DNA of 64,000 bases from Sulfitobacter pontiacus (lineage in GTDB: Bacteria > Pseudomonadota > Alphaproteobacteria > Rhodobacterales > Rhodobacteraceae): positions 2,257,501-2,321,500 of the forward strand of contig NZ_CP160849.1 of assembly GCF_040790665.1 (NCBI RefSeq). Reading direction: 5' to 3'. A model generated the notes under the pieces. The model worked only from the letters and a program-made list of their open reading frames with translations. It ran no database searches and was not told where the DNA came from. The position numbers were made by a program, and so were the translations under genes. Positions 17,901 through 26,472 of this stretch are shown here, one piece after another (position 1 is the first letter of the stretch; each line of letters starts with the position of its first letter).

Positions 17901-17929
17901 AAAAAACGGCCCCCTCAGGGGCCGTTTTT
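17901..17929. terminator. Bidirectional terminator
   Basis: CGGCCCC and GGGGCCG form a 7-bp stem around CTCA, flanked by six A on the left and five T on the right, so it can terminate in both directions. It lies between the convergent DUF2842 gene and the large acidic-protein gene. Confidence 0.88.
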
Positions 17930-17955
17930 CGTTTCGGTTATCCTGTCTTGCCCGC

Positions 17956-20175
17956 TTAGCCAGCGGCGCGTGCATCCGGCTGGAACCCGATCTGTTCGGA
18001 GGCCTTGAAGCGGCCACCTTCCAGCTTTTGCAGCTTGCCGGTGCGCAGCAGCTGACCGAAGGAGCGTAGACCTTCCTCGCGGCTGAAGTCCTCGGCACCG
18101 CCTTGGCGTACGGTGTTCATCAACTGCGGACGCGAGAAATCGTCCATGCCTTCGACAAAGGCCATATAGGCCGCGGCCGCCTCCAGCAGGTCGGGAAGCT
18201 GGGTCGCGCCCATTTCCTCGGCGAATTCGGCAAAGCCACCGGCTTGCGGCACCGGCGCGGGGGCCACTGCGGCCACGCGGCGGGGGCGTACGGGGGCCAC
18301 ATTGCGCGGCTGGTCCGTGTCGATCCGCTGTGCCGCTACCAGTTTCAGCGGGGCAGGGCGCGGTTCGGCGGGGCGTTCGGTGCGGGCCGTGGTCGACGCG
18401 GGGCGGCGTGGTTTGACCACCTCGGCCAGATCGCTGCGGTAGGCGTTGTTTTCGCGTTCAGCGGCATCGGGCGCACCAAGGGCCATATCGGCCTTTTTCG
18501 CGGCCACGGCGGCGCGCAGATGGGTGATCGCGTCGCGGCGTGTGGCGGCTTCGGGTTCGTCCATCTGGTTGTCGGTTTCCGCCAGCAGACGGTTCATATC
18601 CGGGCCGCTGTCCGCGTCGAGCGTTGGCAGGCTGCGGCGTTGCGGGGCGGCTTTGGGGGCTTCGGCTTCGGGCTCTGCCGCGGTCTCGGCTTGGACCTCG
18701 GCTTGTACCTCTTCGGCGTCATCCTCGGAAACATCAGTGTCGACGGTTTCTTCTTGGGCCGTGTCTTCCTGCGAGGCTTCCTCGGCGGTCTCTTCTTCGG
18801 GCGCGTCGTCCTCAACGGCGACAGCTTCTTCGGCGTCCTCAGGCGCGTCGGTCAGCGTGTCGGCAGCGGCGGTGGATAATGTTGCCTCAAGCTCGGCCAG
18901 CTCGCGGGCCAGATCTTCTTCATCCTCGTCAGAGAGCGTCGATTCGGGGTCGCGCTGGATACGGAGGGCGGGTTTTTCAGGCTGTTCCAGAACCGCAGGC
19001 GCGTCTTCTTCGACCTCTTCCAGCTCGCCTTCGGCGATGGCACGGTCGATGTCGGCGCGTTTGACCTTGAGCACACGACCACGGGGCGCTGTGTCTTCTT
19101 CGGCTTCACCGGTTTCGTCAGCGTCAACCTGCGCGGCGTCAGCTTCTTCCACTTCATCAGCCGCAACGTCTTCGTGTTGTTCTTCACTCTCTTGTGCAGC
19201 GGTAACGTCTTCTTCAGCTTCGAGGTCGGAGGATTGTGCGATGTCTTCGACCGTATCGTCGGCGTCCAGCGCGCCTTGGATGTCGTTGATCGCGTCCGCG
19301 ATGACATCGTCGGTGCTGTCTTCGGCGTCGATTGTGTCCTCGTCGTCAAAGACCTGAGGCTGCGGTGCGGCGGGGGCGTCCTGATTGGCGACCACGGCGC
19401 GGATGCGCTGCAGTTTGGCCGCGATGCTATCAACGACAGGGGCCGCAACGGGCTGGATTTCGGCGTCTTGGTCGTCGACGGTCACCTCGTTGCGCGGGCT
19501 ATCGGCGAAAAACGCTTCGACATCTTCGTCGGGTTGGCCAGGGACGATATCCACCTCGGGGGCGGGGGCCGCAGAAGCAGGGGCCGCAGAAGCAGGGGCC
19601 GCTTCGGCTTGCGTGGCTTCGGGCTTTGGCGCGGCAACATCACGGCTGACCACCTCGTCGCGCGGTGCGGCGGCTTCGGCCTGAGGCGCGGGTGCGGCCT
19701 CTGGCGCTGTCACTGGCTCGGCAGATTTCAGCGCGTTGATGCGGTAGGCGTCATAATAGGCAGAGATTTCCTTGGGCCGGCGCGGCGCGAAGGAGGTCGA
19801 CACCACCGACGGACCGGCAGCGGTGCTGCTGACCTGCGGCTGCGGCGCGGCAGGGGCCTTGGGTGTTTCGGCTGCTTCGGGCGCAGGGGCGGGCTGCGCT
19901 GGCGCTGCGGGTTCTTCCGGGGTCTGCGCGCTCAGGACGATCTGACCGTCCTGCTGGCGCGCCTCGACGCGGCGCGAGATTTCTTTCTGGGCGATATGGG
20001 CCAGCATCTCCGCATCGGGCTGTGCGGGTTCTGCACCGAAATACCGATCCTCCGACGACAGGTCGCGGAAATACTCTGCGATGGCCTTCATGGTGCCGAA
20101 TGAATCGTCAAAGCCTTCCAACGTGCACGAGAAAGTGCCGTATGAGACCGTCAGAATTTTGTTGTTATTCATCAT
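17956..20175 (-). CDS. Large acidic Ala/Glu-rich protein of unknown function
   Basis: 739 residues, no signal peptide or membrane segment. A compact N-terminal part (about 1-85: KILTVSYGTFSCTLEGFDDS, FGTMKAIAEYFRDL) and a compact C-terminal part (about 640-739: GGFAEFAEEMGATQLPDLLEA, SREEGLRSFGQLLRTGKLQK) look folded. Between them lies about 500 residues of low complexity, strongly acidic (long runs of E, D, A) with PA-rich linkers. The ends look conserved and the middle disordered, suggesting a tether or scaffold. I do not recognise a function. It is flanked by a terminator and by the divergent thiN. Confidence 0.75.
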   Translation of the reverse strand: MMNNNKILTVSYGTFSCTLEGFDDSFGTMKAIAEYFRDLSSEDRYFGAEPAQPDAEMLAHIAQKEISRRVEARQQDGQIVLSAQTPEEPAAPAQPAPAPEAAETPKAPAAPQPQVSSTAAGPSVVSTSFAPRRPKEISAYYDAYRINALKSAEPVTAPEAAPAPQAEAAAPRDEVVSRDVAAPKPEATQAEAAPASAAPASAAPAPEVDIVPGQPDEDVEAFFADSPRNEVTVDDQDAEIQPVAAPVVDSIAAKLQRIRAVVANQDAPAAPQPQVFDDEDTIDAEDSTDDVIADAINDIQGALDADDTVEDIAQSSDLEAEEDVTAAQESEEQHEDVAADEVEEADAAQVDADETGEAEEDTAPRGRVLKVKRADIDRAIAEGELEEVEEDAPAVLEQPEKPALRIQRDPESTLSDEDEEDLARELAELEATLSTAAADTLTDAPEDAEEAVAVEDDAPEEETAEEASQEDTAQEETVDTDVSEDDAEEVQAEVQAETAAEPEAEAPKAAPQRRSLPTLDADSGPDMNRLLAETDNQMDEPEAATRRDAITHLRAAVAAKKADMALGAPDAAERENNAYRSDLAEVVKPRRPASTTARTERPAEPRPAPLKLVAAQRIDTDQPRNVAPVRPRRVAAVAPAPVPQAGGFAEFAEEMGATQLPDLLEAAAAYMAFVEGMDDFSRPQLMNTVRQGGAEDFSREEGLRSFGQLLRTGKLQKLEGGRFKASEQIGFQPDARAAG
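19565..19600 (-). repeat. 15-bp tandem repeat inside the acidic-protein gene
   Basis: A 15-bp unit (GGGGCCGCAGAAGCA on the plus strand) is repeated about 2.4 times and encodes PASAAPASAAP. Such an in-frame repeat could expand or contract without breaking the protein. Confidence 0.6.
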
Positions 20176-20312
20176 CGGATGGTCGTCCTCTGCCTATTTG
20201 CAGCTTACAGTTTACCATAAGGTTCAAGACCAATTCGGCTCGAATCTGTGCCCTGCAACGTATCATTTAATGTCAAAATTGCGGCATTGTTTCCAATTTG
20301 AGGTAAAACCGC

Positions 20313-21005
20313 GTGAAAACAACCATTGTGGCAAGCCGCAGCCCTGTCACCGTCATCGGGGGCGGGCAGCCCGGCCCGAACGACCTGAACGAGGCGTTGC
20401 AGCTTGCCCCGATGTGTGTGGCGGTCGATGGCGGGGCAAATCTGGCCCGCGACGCAGGCGTAGAGATCGCGGCGCTGGTGGGGGATTTCGATTCCGTCAC
20501 GCCCGAGACCCTGTCGCAAATCCCGCCCGCGCGGCAGTTCAAACTGGCAGAGCAGGAAACCACCGATTTCGACAAGGCGCTGCGGTCGGTGGCCGCGCCG
20601 TTGATCGTGGCGGTGGGGTTTTCGGGCGGGCGCGTGGACCATCAGCTTGCTGCCCTGAGCTCTCTGGCGCGGCATCCGCACCAGCGTTGCCTGCTCATCG
20701 CCGGAGAGCAGGTGATTTTCCTCGCGCCGCCCCGGCTTGATCTGCCGACGCGGGCGGGGGATGTGGTGTCGATATACCCGCTGGCGGCGGTCCACGGGGA
20801 AAGCAGCGGGCTTGAGTGGCCGCTTGACGGGCTAGAGCTTTCGCCGCTGGGGCGGTTGGGGACATCGAACCGTGCGACGGGGCCCGCGACCCTTAGGGTG
20901 GATCGTCCCGCTGCGTTGGTGATGGTGCCCAGGGTGCTCATTCCGCAGGTTGCACAATCGCTGCTGCAGCCAGACGCCGCTGCGTGGCCCGCTCCCTCAG
21001 GATAA
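20313..21005 (+). CDS. thiN: Thiamine pyrophosphokinase
   Basis: 230 residues. The family motifs are clear: AVDGGANLARD, ALVGDFDSVTPE (acidic catalytic residues), TTDFDKAL and GFSGGRVDHQLA, followed by the C-terminal thiamine-binding part with TSNRATG. It makes thiamine diphosphate from thiamine and ATP. GTG start with GAGGTAA upstream. The last 68 bp overlap the 3' end of the convergent EamA transporter gene. Confidence 0.88.
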   Translation: MKTTIVASRSPVTVIGGGQPGPNDLNEALQLAPMCVAVDGGANLARDAGVEIAALVGDFDSVTPETLSQIPPARQFKLAEQETTDFDKALRSVAAPLIVAVGFSGGRVDHQLAALSSLARHPHQRCLLIAGEQVIFLAPPRLDLPTRAGDVVSIYPLAAVHGESSGLEWPLDGLELSPLGRLGTSNRATGPATLRVDRPAALVMVPRVLIPQVAQSLLQPDAAAWPAPSG

Positions 21006-21864
21006 TATAAAGACCGGCGGCCATGGTGATCCCCATCCCGAGCGCCGCCAGCGCATTGGGCAGATCGCCAAAGACGATCAACCCGACCAGCGTCGCCACG
21101 GGAATTTCGAGATATTGCATCGGTGCCAGCGTGGCCGAGGGGGCGTAGCGCAAGGACCATGTCATCAGCAGATGGGCCACACTGCCAAGGACGCCGATTG
21201 CGATCAGCAGCATCCAGGCGTTCGCGTCAGGGGCCCGCCACCCCAAGGCGGGCAGCGCAAGGGTTTGACCCAGACCCAGCAAGGGCAGCAGTATCACCAC
21301 GGCGATAAACCCGCTGACCGTTTGCAGGCTGATCGGGTCGGTGTGTTTGGCGATCTGCCGTGTCACCAGCATGAACAGCGCAAAGTTCAGCGCTACGCCA
21401 ACGGGCAGCAATGCGGGCCAGCCCACCTCGGCAAAGCTGGGTTGCACCACCAGCAGTGTGCCGCAAAAGCCGACGATACAGGCGAGAAGCCGGCGGGTGC
21501 CGACCTCTTCCCCCAGCACGTATTTGCCGAGCAGAAGCATAAAGAAGGGCATGACAAAGATAATCGCCACAGCATCGGCCAGCGGCAGGTATTTCAGCGC
21601 GGTGAACATCATCGCGATCCCGATGACATGCAGCACTGTGCGCACAAACGCGAGCCACAGCGTGCGGCCCCGCATCGCCAGCGGCCTGCCCGTCAGCAGC
21701 ACCAGCGGCAGCAAGATCAGCAACTGCACCGCAAAGCGGATAAACACGACCTGACCCAGCGGCACGGAGGACCCCAGCAGTTTCGCAATTGCATCACCCA
21801 CAGGGGCAACGATGCAAAAGCCAAGCATCATGGCAATACCGGTCATCGGTTTATCGGGCAGCAT
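20938..21864 (-). CDS. EamA/DMT-family transporter
   Basis: 308 residues, about ten hydrophobic segments in two EamA halves. The first helices are MMLGFCIVAPVGDAIAKLLGSS; the second half ends SATLAPMQYLEIPVATLVGLIVFGDLPN, typical of this drug/metabolite efflux family. Substrate unknown. Its 3' end overlaps thiN in convergent orientation, an arrangement that could create antisense transcription. Confidence 0.83.
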   Translation of the reverse strand: MLPDKPMTGIAMMLGFCIVAPVGDAIAKLLGSSVPLGQVVFIRFAVQLLILLPLVLLTGRPLAMRGRTLWLAFVRTVLHVIGIAMMFTALKYLPLADAVAIIFVMPFFMLLLGKYVLGEEVGTRRLLACIVGFCGTLLVVQPSFAEVGWPALLPVGVALNFALFMLVTRQIAKHTDPISLQTVSGFIAVVILLPLLGLGQTLALPALGWRAPDANAWMLLIAIGVLGSVAHLLMTWSLRYAPSATLAPMQYLEIPVATLVGLIVFGDLPNALAALGMGITMAAGLYIILRERATQRRLAAAAIVQPAE

Positions 21865-21972
21865 GGCAAAGCCTTTGTCGAGGATCAGGGGGATACGCCC
21901 CGGATGTGCAAGCGTATCGCGGCGAGAGTGGCGGCATTTTTCCGGCTTTGCAACCGTGGGGAGAGGGTGATT

Positions 21973-23388
21973 TCACGCCGCCGACCGGATCAGACCGACG
22001 CGATCGCGCCCGCGGTGTTTCGCACTGTATAAAGCTTGATCCGCGCGGTCGATCAGCTCTGCCGCAATGGCCGAGGCATCAAGTGGGGCGGGGAAGGCGT
22101 CGCCGGTTTCAGGCTGTGCGGTACATAGCCCGATGCTGATCGTGGCATGGATAGGCTGCGCGCTGGCGGGGATGGTAAATGGCGTCGTGCGGTAGGCTTC
22201 GCACATGCGTTTGGCCATCCGGGTGGCCTCTGCCTCTGTGATGCCCGGGAGGATGAGTAAAAATTCCTCCCCTCCGATGCGGGCGGCAACGTCGAGCGGG
22301 CGCAGACATGATTTCAACCGGCGTGCGGTTTCGACCAACACGGCGTCCCCCGAGGCGTGGCCGAAAGCGTCATTCACCCGTTTGAAGTGGTCTATGTCTG
22401 CCAGCATCACGGCCAGCGGTATCCCTTTGCGGCGGGTGCGCACGGCCAGCCGCGCGACCTCTGACAGGGCGTGCCGGCGGTTGTAGATCCCCGTCAGCGG
22501 ATCAAACACCGCTTCGCGCAGGCGCGTATCGACATCACGCCGGATCGTGTCGCCCTGCTGTTTGCGCGCCAGAAGCCCGGTCAACCGCAGCGAAAGTTCA
22601 TCGATATCAAAGCCATGCTGCATCAGATCGTCGGCCCCGAGATCCAGCGCATGGGCGGCACCGGCGGGGTGGGGGCGCGATTGGAGCACCAGAATACCGC
22701 AGTGCCGCGTCGTCGTATTCGCCCGCAGGGTCGAGATCAGGCGCAGTTGCGCCTCGTCGCGCGTTTCGACACCGGTCAGGGTCAGGATAAAGACATCGGG
22801 CAGCGCGTTCTGCCGGATACCGGTCAACGCGTCGCGGATGGTCGTCTGGCTGACAGCCCCCCGCAGACGTTTGCGTAGCTGGGTGACATGCACCTGTGTC
22901 TCTGCCTTGTCATGGCTGACGATCTGGAACGTGCCCGGGCGGGCGAAGGTGGCGGCGGTTTCTTCCAGCCCGAGCGTGGGGCACATCGCGTCCCGCATGG
23001 CCGTGTGGCTGGCCCCGTGGCCCGCGCGTATCATGCTGCGCACCCGTCCCAGAAACAGCTTGTCGCAGACAGGTTTGACCATCGCTTCCTGTGCGCCATT
23101 CGCCAGCAGGTGCAAACACAGTGCCGCGCCACCGCCATCGGCCAAGGCAAAGACAGGTATCCGTGATGTGCGCGGCGACCCCGCGAGCATCGTGCATAGG
23201 GCCGTCGCATCCTGCCCGTCCAGTTGATGCGCCGTGATGACCAGATCAGGCCCCGACCGGCGCGAGATGTCGACCGCCTGGGCCACGGTGGACGCCTGCC
23301 ATACCTCGTAGGAGGCGGACGTGAGTTTGGTTTTCAAAGCGATGCGGTTGGTCGCAACCGTATCCACAATCAGGACTTTACCGGGCAC
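21973..23388 (-). CDS. pleD: PleD-like diguanylate cyclase with degenerate receivers
   Basis: 471 residues: REC1 (about 3-120), REC2-like (about 150-275) and GGDEF (about 290-465). The cyclase site is intact (GGEEF 372-376), and the RxxD inhibitory site is present five residues upstream (RPLD 363-366), so c-di-GMP synthesis with product inhibition is expected. In REC1 the residue at the usual phospho-Asp position is A53 (DLVITAHQLDG), and the N-terminal acidic pair reads D9-T10; REC2 also lacks an obvious acceptor (VFILTLTGV). Activation by phosphorylation, as in Caulobacter PleD, therefore looks lost. Confidence 0.85.
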   Translation of the reverse strand: MPGKVLIVDTVATNRIALKTKLTSASYEVWQASTVAQAVDISRRSGPDLVITAHQLDGQDATALCTMLAGSPRTSRIPVFALADGGGAALCLHLLANGAQEAMVKPVCDKLFLGRVRSMIRAGHGASHTAMRDAMCPTLGLEETAATFARPGTFQIVSHDKAETQVHVTQLRKRLRGAVSQTTIRDALTGIRQNALPDVFILTLTGVETRDEAQLRLISTLRANTTTRHCGILVLQSRPHPAGAAHALDLGADDLMQHGFDIDELSLRLTGLLARKQQGDTIRRDVDTRLREAVFDPLTGIYNRRHALSEVARLAVRTRRKGIPLAVMLADIDHFKRVNDAFGHASGDAVLVETARRLKSCLRPLDVAARIGGEEFLLILPGITEAEATRMAKRMCEAYRTTPFTIPASAQPIHATISIGLCTAQPETGDAFPAPLDASAIAAELIDRADQALYSAKHRGRDRVGLIRSAA

Positions 23389-23477
23389 TTGTCTTCATTC
23401 TCCACTCACGTGTAACTGGCTTAAGCGCCCTTTGTTGCCGTGATTGGTTAACAAAGGGTTTCGTTTGGGAAACCGTG

Positions 23478-23771
23478 ATGGAAATTAATATGATGAAGCA
23501 AGATGCCGCCGAGACGGTCGCCCTGCAGGCCTTGGCCTGGCTGGCCGCGAACGAAGACCTGATGCCCACCTTTATGGGATCAACGGGTGCATCTGCCGAA
23601 GACCTTCGCACCCAGGCTGGCGATCCGGTGTTTCTCGGCGCGGTTCTGGATTTCATCATGATGGATGACGCCTGGGTCACGGAGTTTTGCGATACCGTGA
23701 ACATCCCTTACGACCGTATCATGCAAGCCCGTCAGTCGCTTCCGGGTGGCGCGCAGATGAATTGGACCTGA
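23478..23771 (+). CDS. DUF3572 family protein
   Basis: About 97 residues, predicted helical, with the ETVALQALAWLAANEDLMPTF opening and DPVFLGAVLDFIMMDDAWVTEFC core of DUF3572, an alphaproteobacterial family of unknown role. Start uncertain: GTG 23475, ATG 23478 and ATG 23490 are all in frame; 23478 is a compromise. The stop is 2 bp before the HAD gene and the two are clearly cotranscribed. It is divergent from the PleD-like gene, with an 86-bp shared promoter gap. Confidence 0.8.
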   Translation: MEINMMKQDAAETVALQALAWLAANEDLMPTFMGSTGASAEDLRTQAGDPVFLGAVLDFIMMDDAWVTEFCDTVNIPYDRIMQARQSLPGGAQMNWT

Positions 23772-23773
23772 AA

Positions 23774-24481
23774 ATGATCAAAGCGCTACTGTTCGATAAA
23801 GACGGAACCCTGTTCGACTTCGCCGCTACATGGGAGGCATGGGCCAATGCCTTCCTGACCCGGATCAGCAGGGGCGACGGAGAGAGAGCGGCTTTGCTGG
23901 GGCAGCAGATCGGCTTTGATTACGGGACGCAGAGCTTCTCGCCCGACAGTATCGTTATTGCGGGCACACCGGGGGAGGTCGTAGATGCGCTGGCCCCCCA
24001 TGTGGCCGAGATGGCGAAGACGGATCTCTTAGATCTGCTGAACCACGAGGCCGAAAACGCCCCTCAGGCAGAGGCGGTGCCGCTGGTTGCATTGCTAGAG
24101 GCGTTCAAGGCACGCGGGCTGGTGCTTGGCGTCGCCACCAATGACGCCGAGGCGCCCGCCCGTGCGCATTTGGGCGGCGCGGGGGTGACCGGATATTTTG
24201 ACTTTATCGCCGGTTTCGATAGCGGCCACGGTGCAAAGCCCACGCCCGGGCAGCTCTTGGCGTTTGCCAAAGCCGTGGGGGTGGACCCGTCTGAAGTCGC
24301 GATGATCGGGGATAGCCTGCACGATATGGCGGCGGGCCGTGCGGCGGGTATGGCCTGCGTTGCGGTGCTGACGGGGCTGGCCAAACGTCAGGATCTAGAA
24401 GGGGCCGCCGATGTGGTGCTGCCCGACATCGGCCATCTGCCCGCGTGGCTGGACGGGCAGAGACATAACCCGCAGGGCTGA
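23774..24481 (+). CDS. HAD-family phosphatase, phosphoglycolate phosphatase-like
   Basis: 235 residues starting MIKALLFDKDGTLFDF, which carries the HAD nucleophile and acid/base aspartates (DKDGT). The later motifs are GVATNDAEAPA (motif II Thr), AKPTPGQLL (motif III Lys) and MIGDSLHDMAAGRAAGM (motif IV Asp). The helical cap between motifs I and II fits the Gph/PGMB type. The ATG at 23774 is chosen because the HAD motif begins there; an upstream extension into the DUF3572 frame is not needed. Probable substrate phosphoglycolate or a similar small phosphate ester. Confidence 0.85.
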   Translation: MIKALLFDKDGTLFDFAATWEAWANAFLTRISRGDGERAALLGQQIGFDYGTQSFSPDSIVIAGTPGEVVDALAPHVAEMAKTDLLDLLNHEAENAPQAEAVPLVALLEAFKARGLVLGVATNDAEAPARAHLGGAGVTGYFDFIAGFDSGHGAKPTPGQLLAFAKAVGVDPSEVAMIGDSLHDMAAGRAAGMACVAVLTGLAKRQDLEGAADVVLPDIGHLPAWLDGQRHNPQG

Positions 24482-24599
24482 CAGCTAAATTGCATTTGAG
24501 ACAAAACCAAAGCGCATTCCGCCGCGGCGGTGGTTTAGCCTTCGGTCTTTGTTAACTCTCAGCCGCGATCTTCCCCGTGAAACGGCGGAAAGGGGCGCG

Positions 24600-25196
24600 A
24601 TGCACGGGCTGATCAACCATACGATCCAACGGTTCGTGCTGGATAGCTTTGGCCACCGTGTCTGGGCGCAGGTCGCCCTGCGCGCCGATCTTTGTGCCGT
24701 TATGGGCACGGCGGATTTCGAACCGATGCTCACCTATGATGATGCCATCACGCCGCGGGTTATCAACCGCCTGTCTGCCGTGATGAAACGCGCGATCCCC
24801 GATCTTCTGGAAGATCTGGGTGCCTGGCTTGTGTCCAACCCCGACCGCGAAGGCGTGCGGCGCTTGCTCCGCTTTGGCGGCGACGATTTTGAAGAGTTCT
24901 TGCATTCTCTCAACGACTTGCCCGAACGTGCCACCCTCGCCGTGGAAGACCTGCAACTGCCCCAGATGGAGGTCGCGCAGCTTGATGACTGGCGCTTTAC
25001 GCTCACCTGTCGCGGGAAAGTGCAAGGCTTTGGCTATGTGATGATGGGCGTGATGCGGGTGATTGCGGATGATTATGGCACATTGGCCCTGCTCGATTGC
25101 AGAACCGCCCCACCGGAGGGGGAGGTGATTACCGTCACGATTATTGACCGGCACTACGCGCAGGGGCGCAGCTTTGATCTGGGTGCACGCGGGTGA
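24600..25196 (+). CDS. H-NOX-like protein lacking the canonical heme histidine
   Basis: 198 residues starting MHGLINHTIQRFVLDSFG, the normal H-NOX (heme NO-binding) opening and length. The helix that carries the proximal heme histidine in H-NOX proteins (pattern FL..LD.LH..L) reads FLHSLNDLPER here, placing P108 at the His position; H102 lies six residues earlier. The propionate-binding YxSxR motif reads T134-x-T136-x-R138. The alignment is by eye. The start with upstream GGAAAGGGG is better than the longer frame from 24549. The stop overlaps the GTG of the GGDEF gene (GTGA), a standard H-NOX/effector pairing. Confidence 0.78.
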   Translation: MHGLINHTIQRFVLDSFGHRVWAQVALRADLCAVMGTADFEPMLTYDDAITPRVINRLSAVMKRAIPDLLEDLGAWLVSNPDREGVRRLLRFGGDDFEEFLHSLNDLPERATLAVEDLQLPQMEVAQLDDWRFTLTCRGKVQGFGYVMMGVMRVIADDYGTLALLDCRTAPPEGEVITVTIIDRHYAQGRSFDLGARG

Positions 25197-26242
25197 CAGT
25201 AGGGGCAGCCTATGAGGCGGCATTGAATGTGCTATGCCCGATGCATGTGATCGTGCAGCCCTGCGGACGTATCCGGCATGTGGGCCCCACCATCCACAAA
25301 CTGCGCCATCGTGGCACTTGGATCGGGAGCAATTTTTTCGACCAGTTTGTCATGCGCCGACCCAATATGGCCGACAGTATTGCGCAAATTCGCCCAATGG
25401 CGGGGCGCAAGCTGCATCTGGCGTTGCACGACCGGCCCGAGCAGATTTTTAAAGGGGTTCTGGTTCCGCTACCTTGTGGCACCGAACAGATGGAAGGCTC
25501 GGAAACCGACTGTCTGATAAACCTGTCCTTCGGGATATCGATCCTGAACGGCGTCCGCACCCATCGTCTGAGCAATGCCGATTTCGCGCCGACCGACCTC
25601 GCGGTCGAGATGCTTTATCTGATGGAGGCGAAATCGGCGGCGATGGCGGCGTCGCGTGCGCTGAACCAGAAGCTTGAGGTCGCAAAGATCGCGGCGGAGG
25701 AGCAAGCGTTTACCGATACGTTGACCGGCTTGAAAAACCGGCGCGCGATGGATCACGTGCTGTCGCGGCTTATCGCGGGGGACAAGGGGTTTGCCGTGAT
25801 GCAGATCGATCTGGATTACTTCAAGGCGGTGAACGATAGCCTGGGCCATGCGGCGGGGGATCACGTGTTGCAAACCGCGGCCCGGATCATGGTGGAAGCA
25901 ACAAGGGACATCGACACCGTCGCCCGCGTCGGCGGTGACGAATTTACCCTGCTGCTGCCTGGGGTTACCGGCAACGCGCATCTGGCACAGGTCGCCGAAC
26001 GGATCATCACGCGACTGGAACAGCCGATCAGATTTGATGGCGCGGCGTGCCGGATCTCTGCCAGCATCGGCAGCATAGGGGTCAAAGCGGGGCAGGACGC
26101 CGTGGCCGAAGATATCCTGTCGGACGCCGATGCGGCGCTTTACCGCTCTAAGCAAGCCGGGCGTGCGCGGCACACGGTGCACGGTGAAACTGTGCCAGAC
26201 GCCATGCAGAAGGGGATGGAGAAACCACACGCGCTGCAATAG
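25193..26242 (+). CDS. HNOBA-like sensor with GGDEF diguanylate cyclase domain
   Basis: 349 residues. The N-terminal part (about 1-140: FFDQFVMRRP, GRKLHLALHDRP, QIFKGVLVPLP) looks like the PAS-related H-NOX-associated domain. A signalling coiled coil (about 141-172, MEAKSAAMAASRALNQKLEVA) leads to a GGDEF domain (about 173-335) with TDTLTGLKNRRAMD, active site GGDEF 247-251 and inhibitory RxxD site RDID 238-241. Predicted to make c-di-GMP under control of the coupled H-NOX-like protein. The GTG start overlaps the previous stop. Confidence 0.83.
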   Translation: MTVGAAYEAALNVLCPMHVIVQPCGRIRHVGPTIHKLRHRGTWIGSNFFDQFVMRRPNMADSIAQIRPMAGRKLHLALHDRPEQIFKGVLVPLPCGTEQMEGSETDCLINLSFGISILNGVRTHRLSNADFAPTDLAVEMLYLMEAKSAAMAASRALNQKLEVAKIAAEEQAFTDTLTGLKNRRAMDHVLSRLIAGDKGFAVMQIDLDYFKAVNDSLGHAAGDHVLQTAARIMVEATRDIDTVARVGGDEFTLLLPGVTGNAHLAQVAERIITRLEQPIRFDGAACRISASIGSIGVKAGQDAVAEDILSDADAALYRSKQAGRARHTVHGETVPDAMQKGMEKPHALQ

Positions 26243-26472
26243 ATGTCGGCGTGCGCTGGGCGTGCTGGCTTTGGTACGCGTCCCAAAATCGGGGCCTGTA
26301 GAACTGCGGGCGTTCAATCTGCGCAATGCTTCAAGATTGTGCAGCTTGCCTCAAAACGCGCCGCAGGGGGCTGTGGCGACAGGATTATGGGGGCACCGCT
26401 TTTGGCTGCTCGTCACACGCGCGCGCCTGCGTTAGGGTTTTGGGAAAGGATATTCAGGCAAGGCAGGACATC

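Noticed and set aside
18446-19357. A 303-residue serine-rich frame antisense to the acidic protein
   Set aside because: The Ser/Ala runs are the antisense of Glu/Asp/Ala codons in the low-complexity middle. No start site or family supports it.
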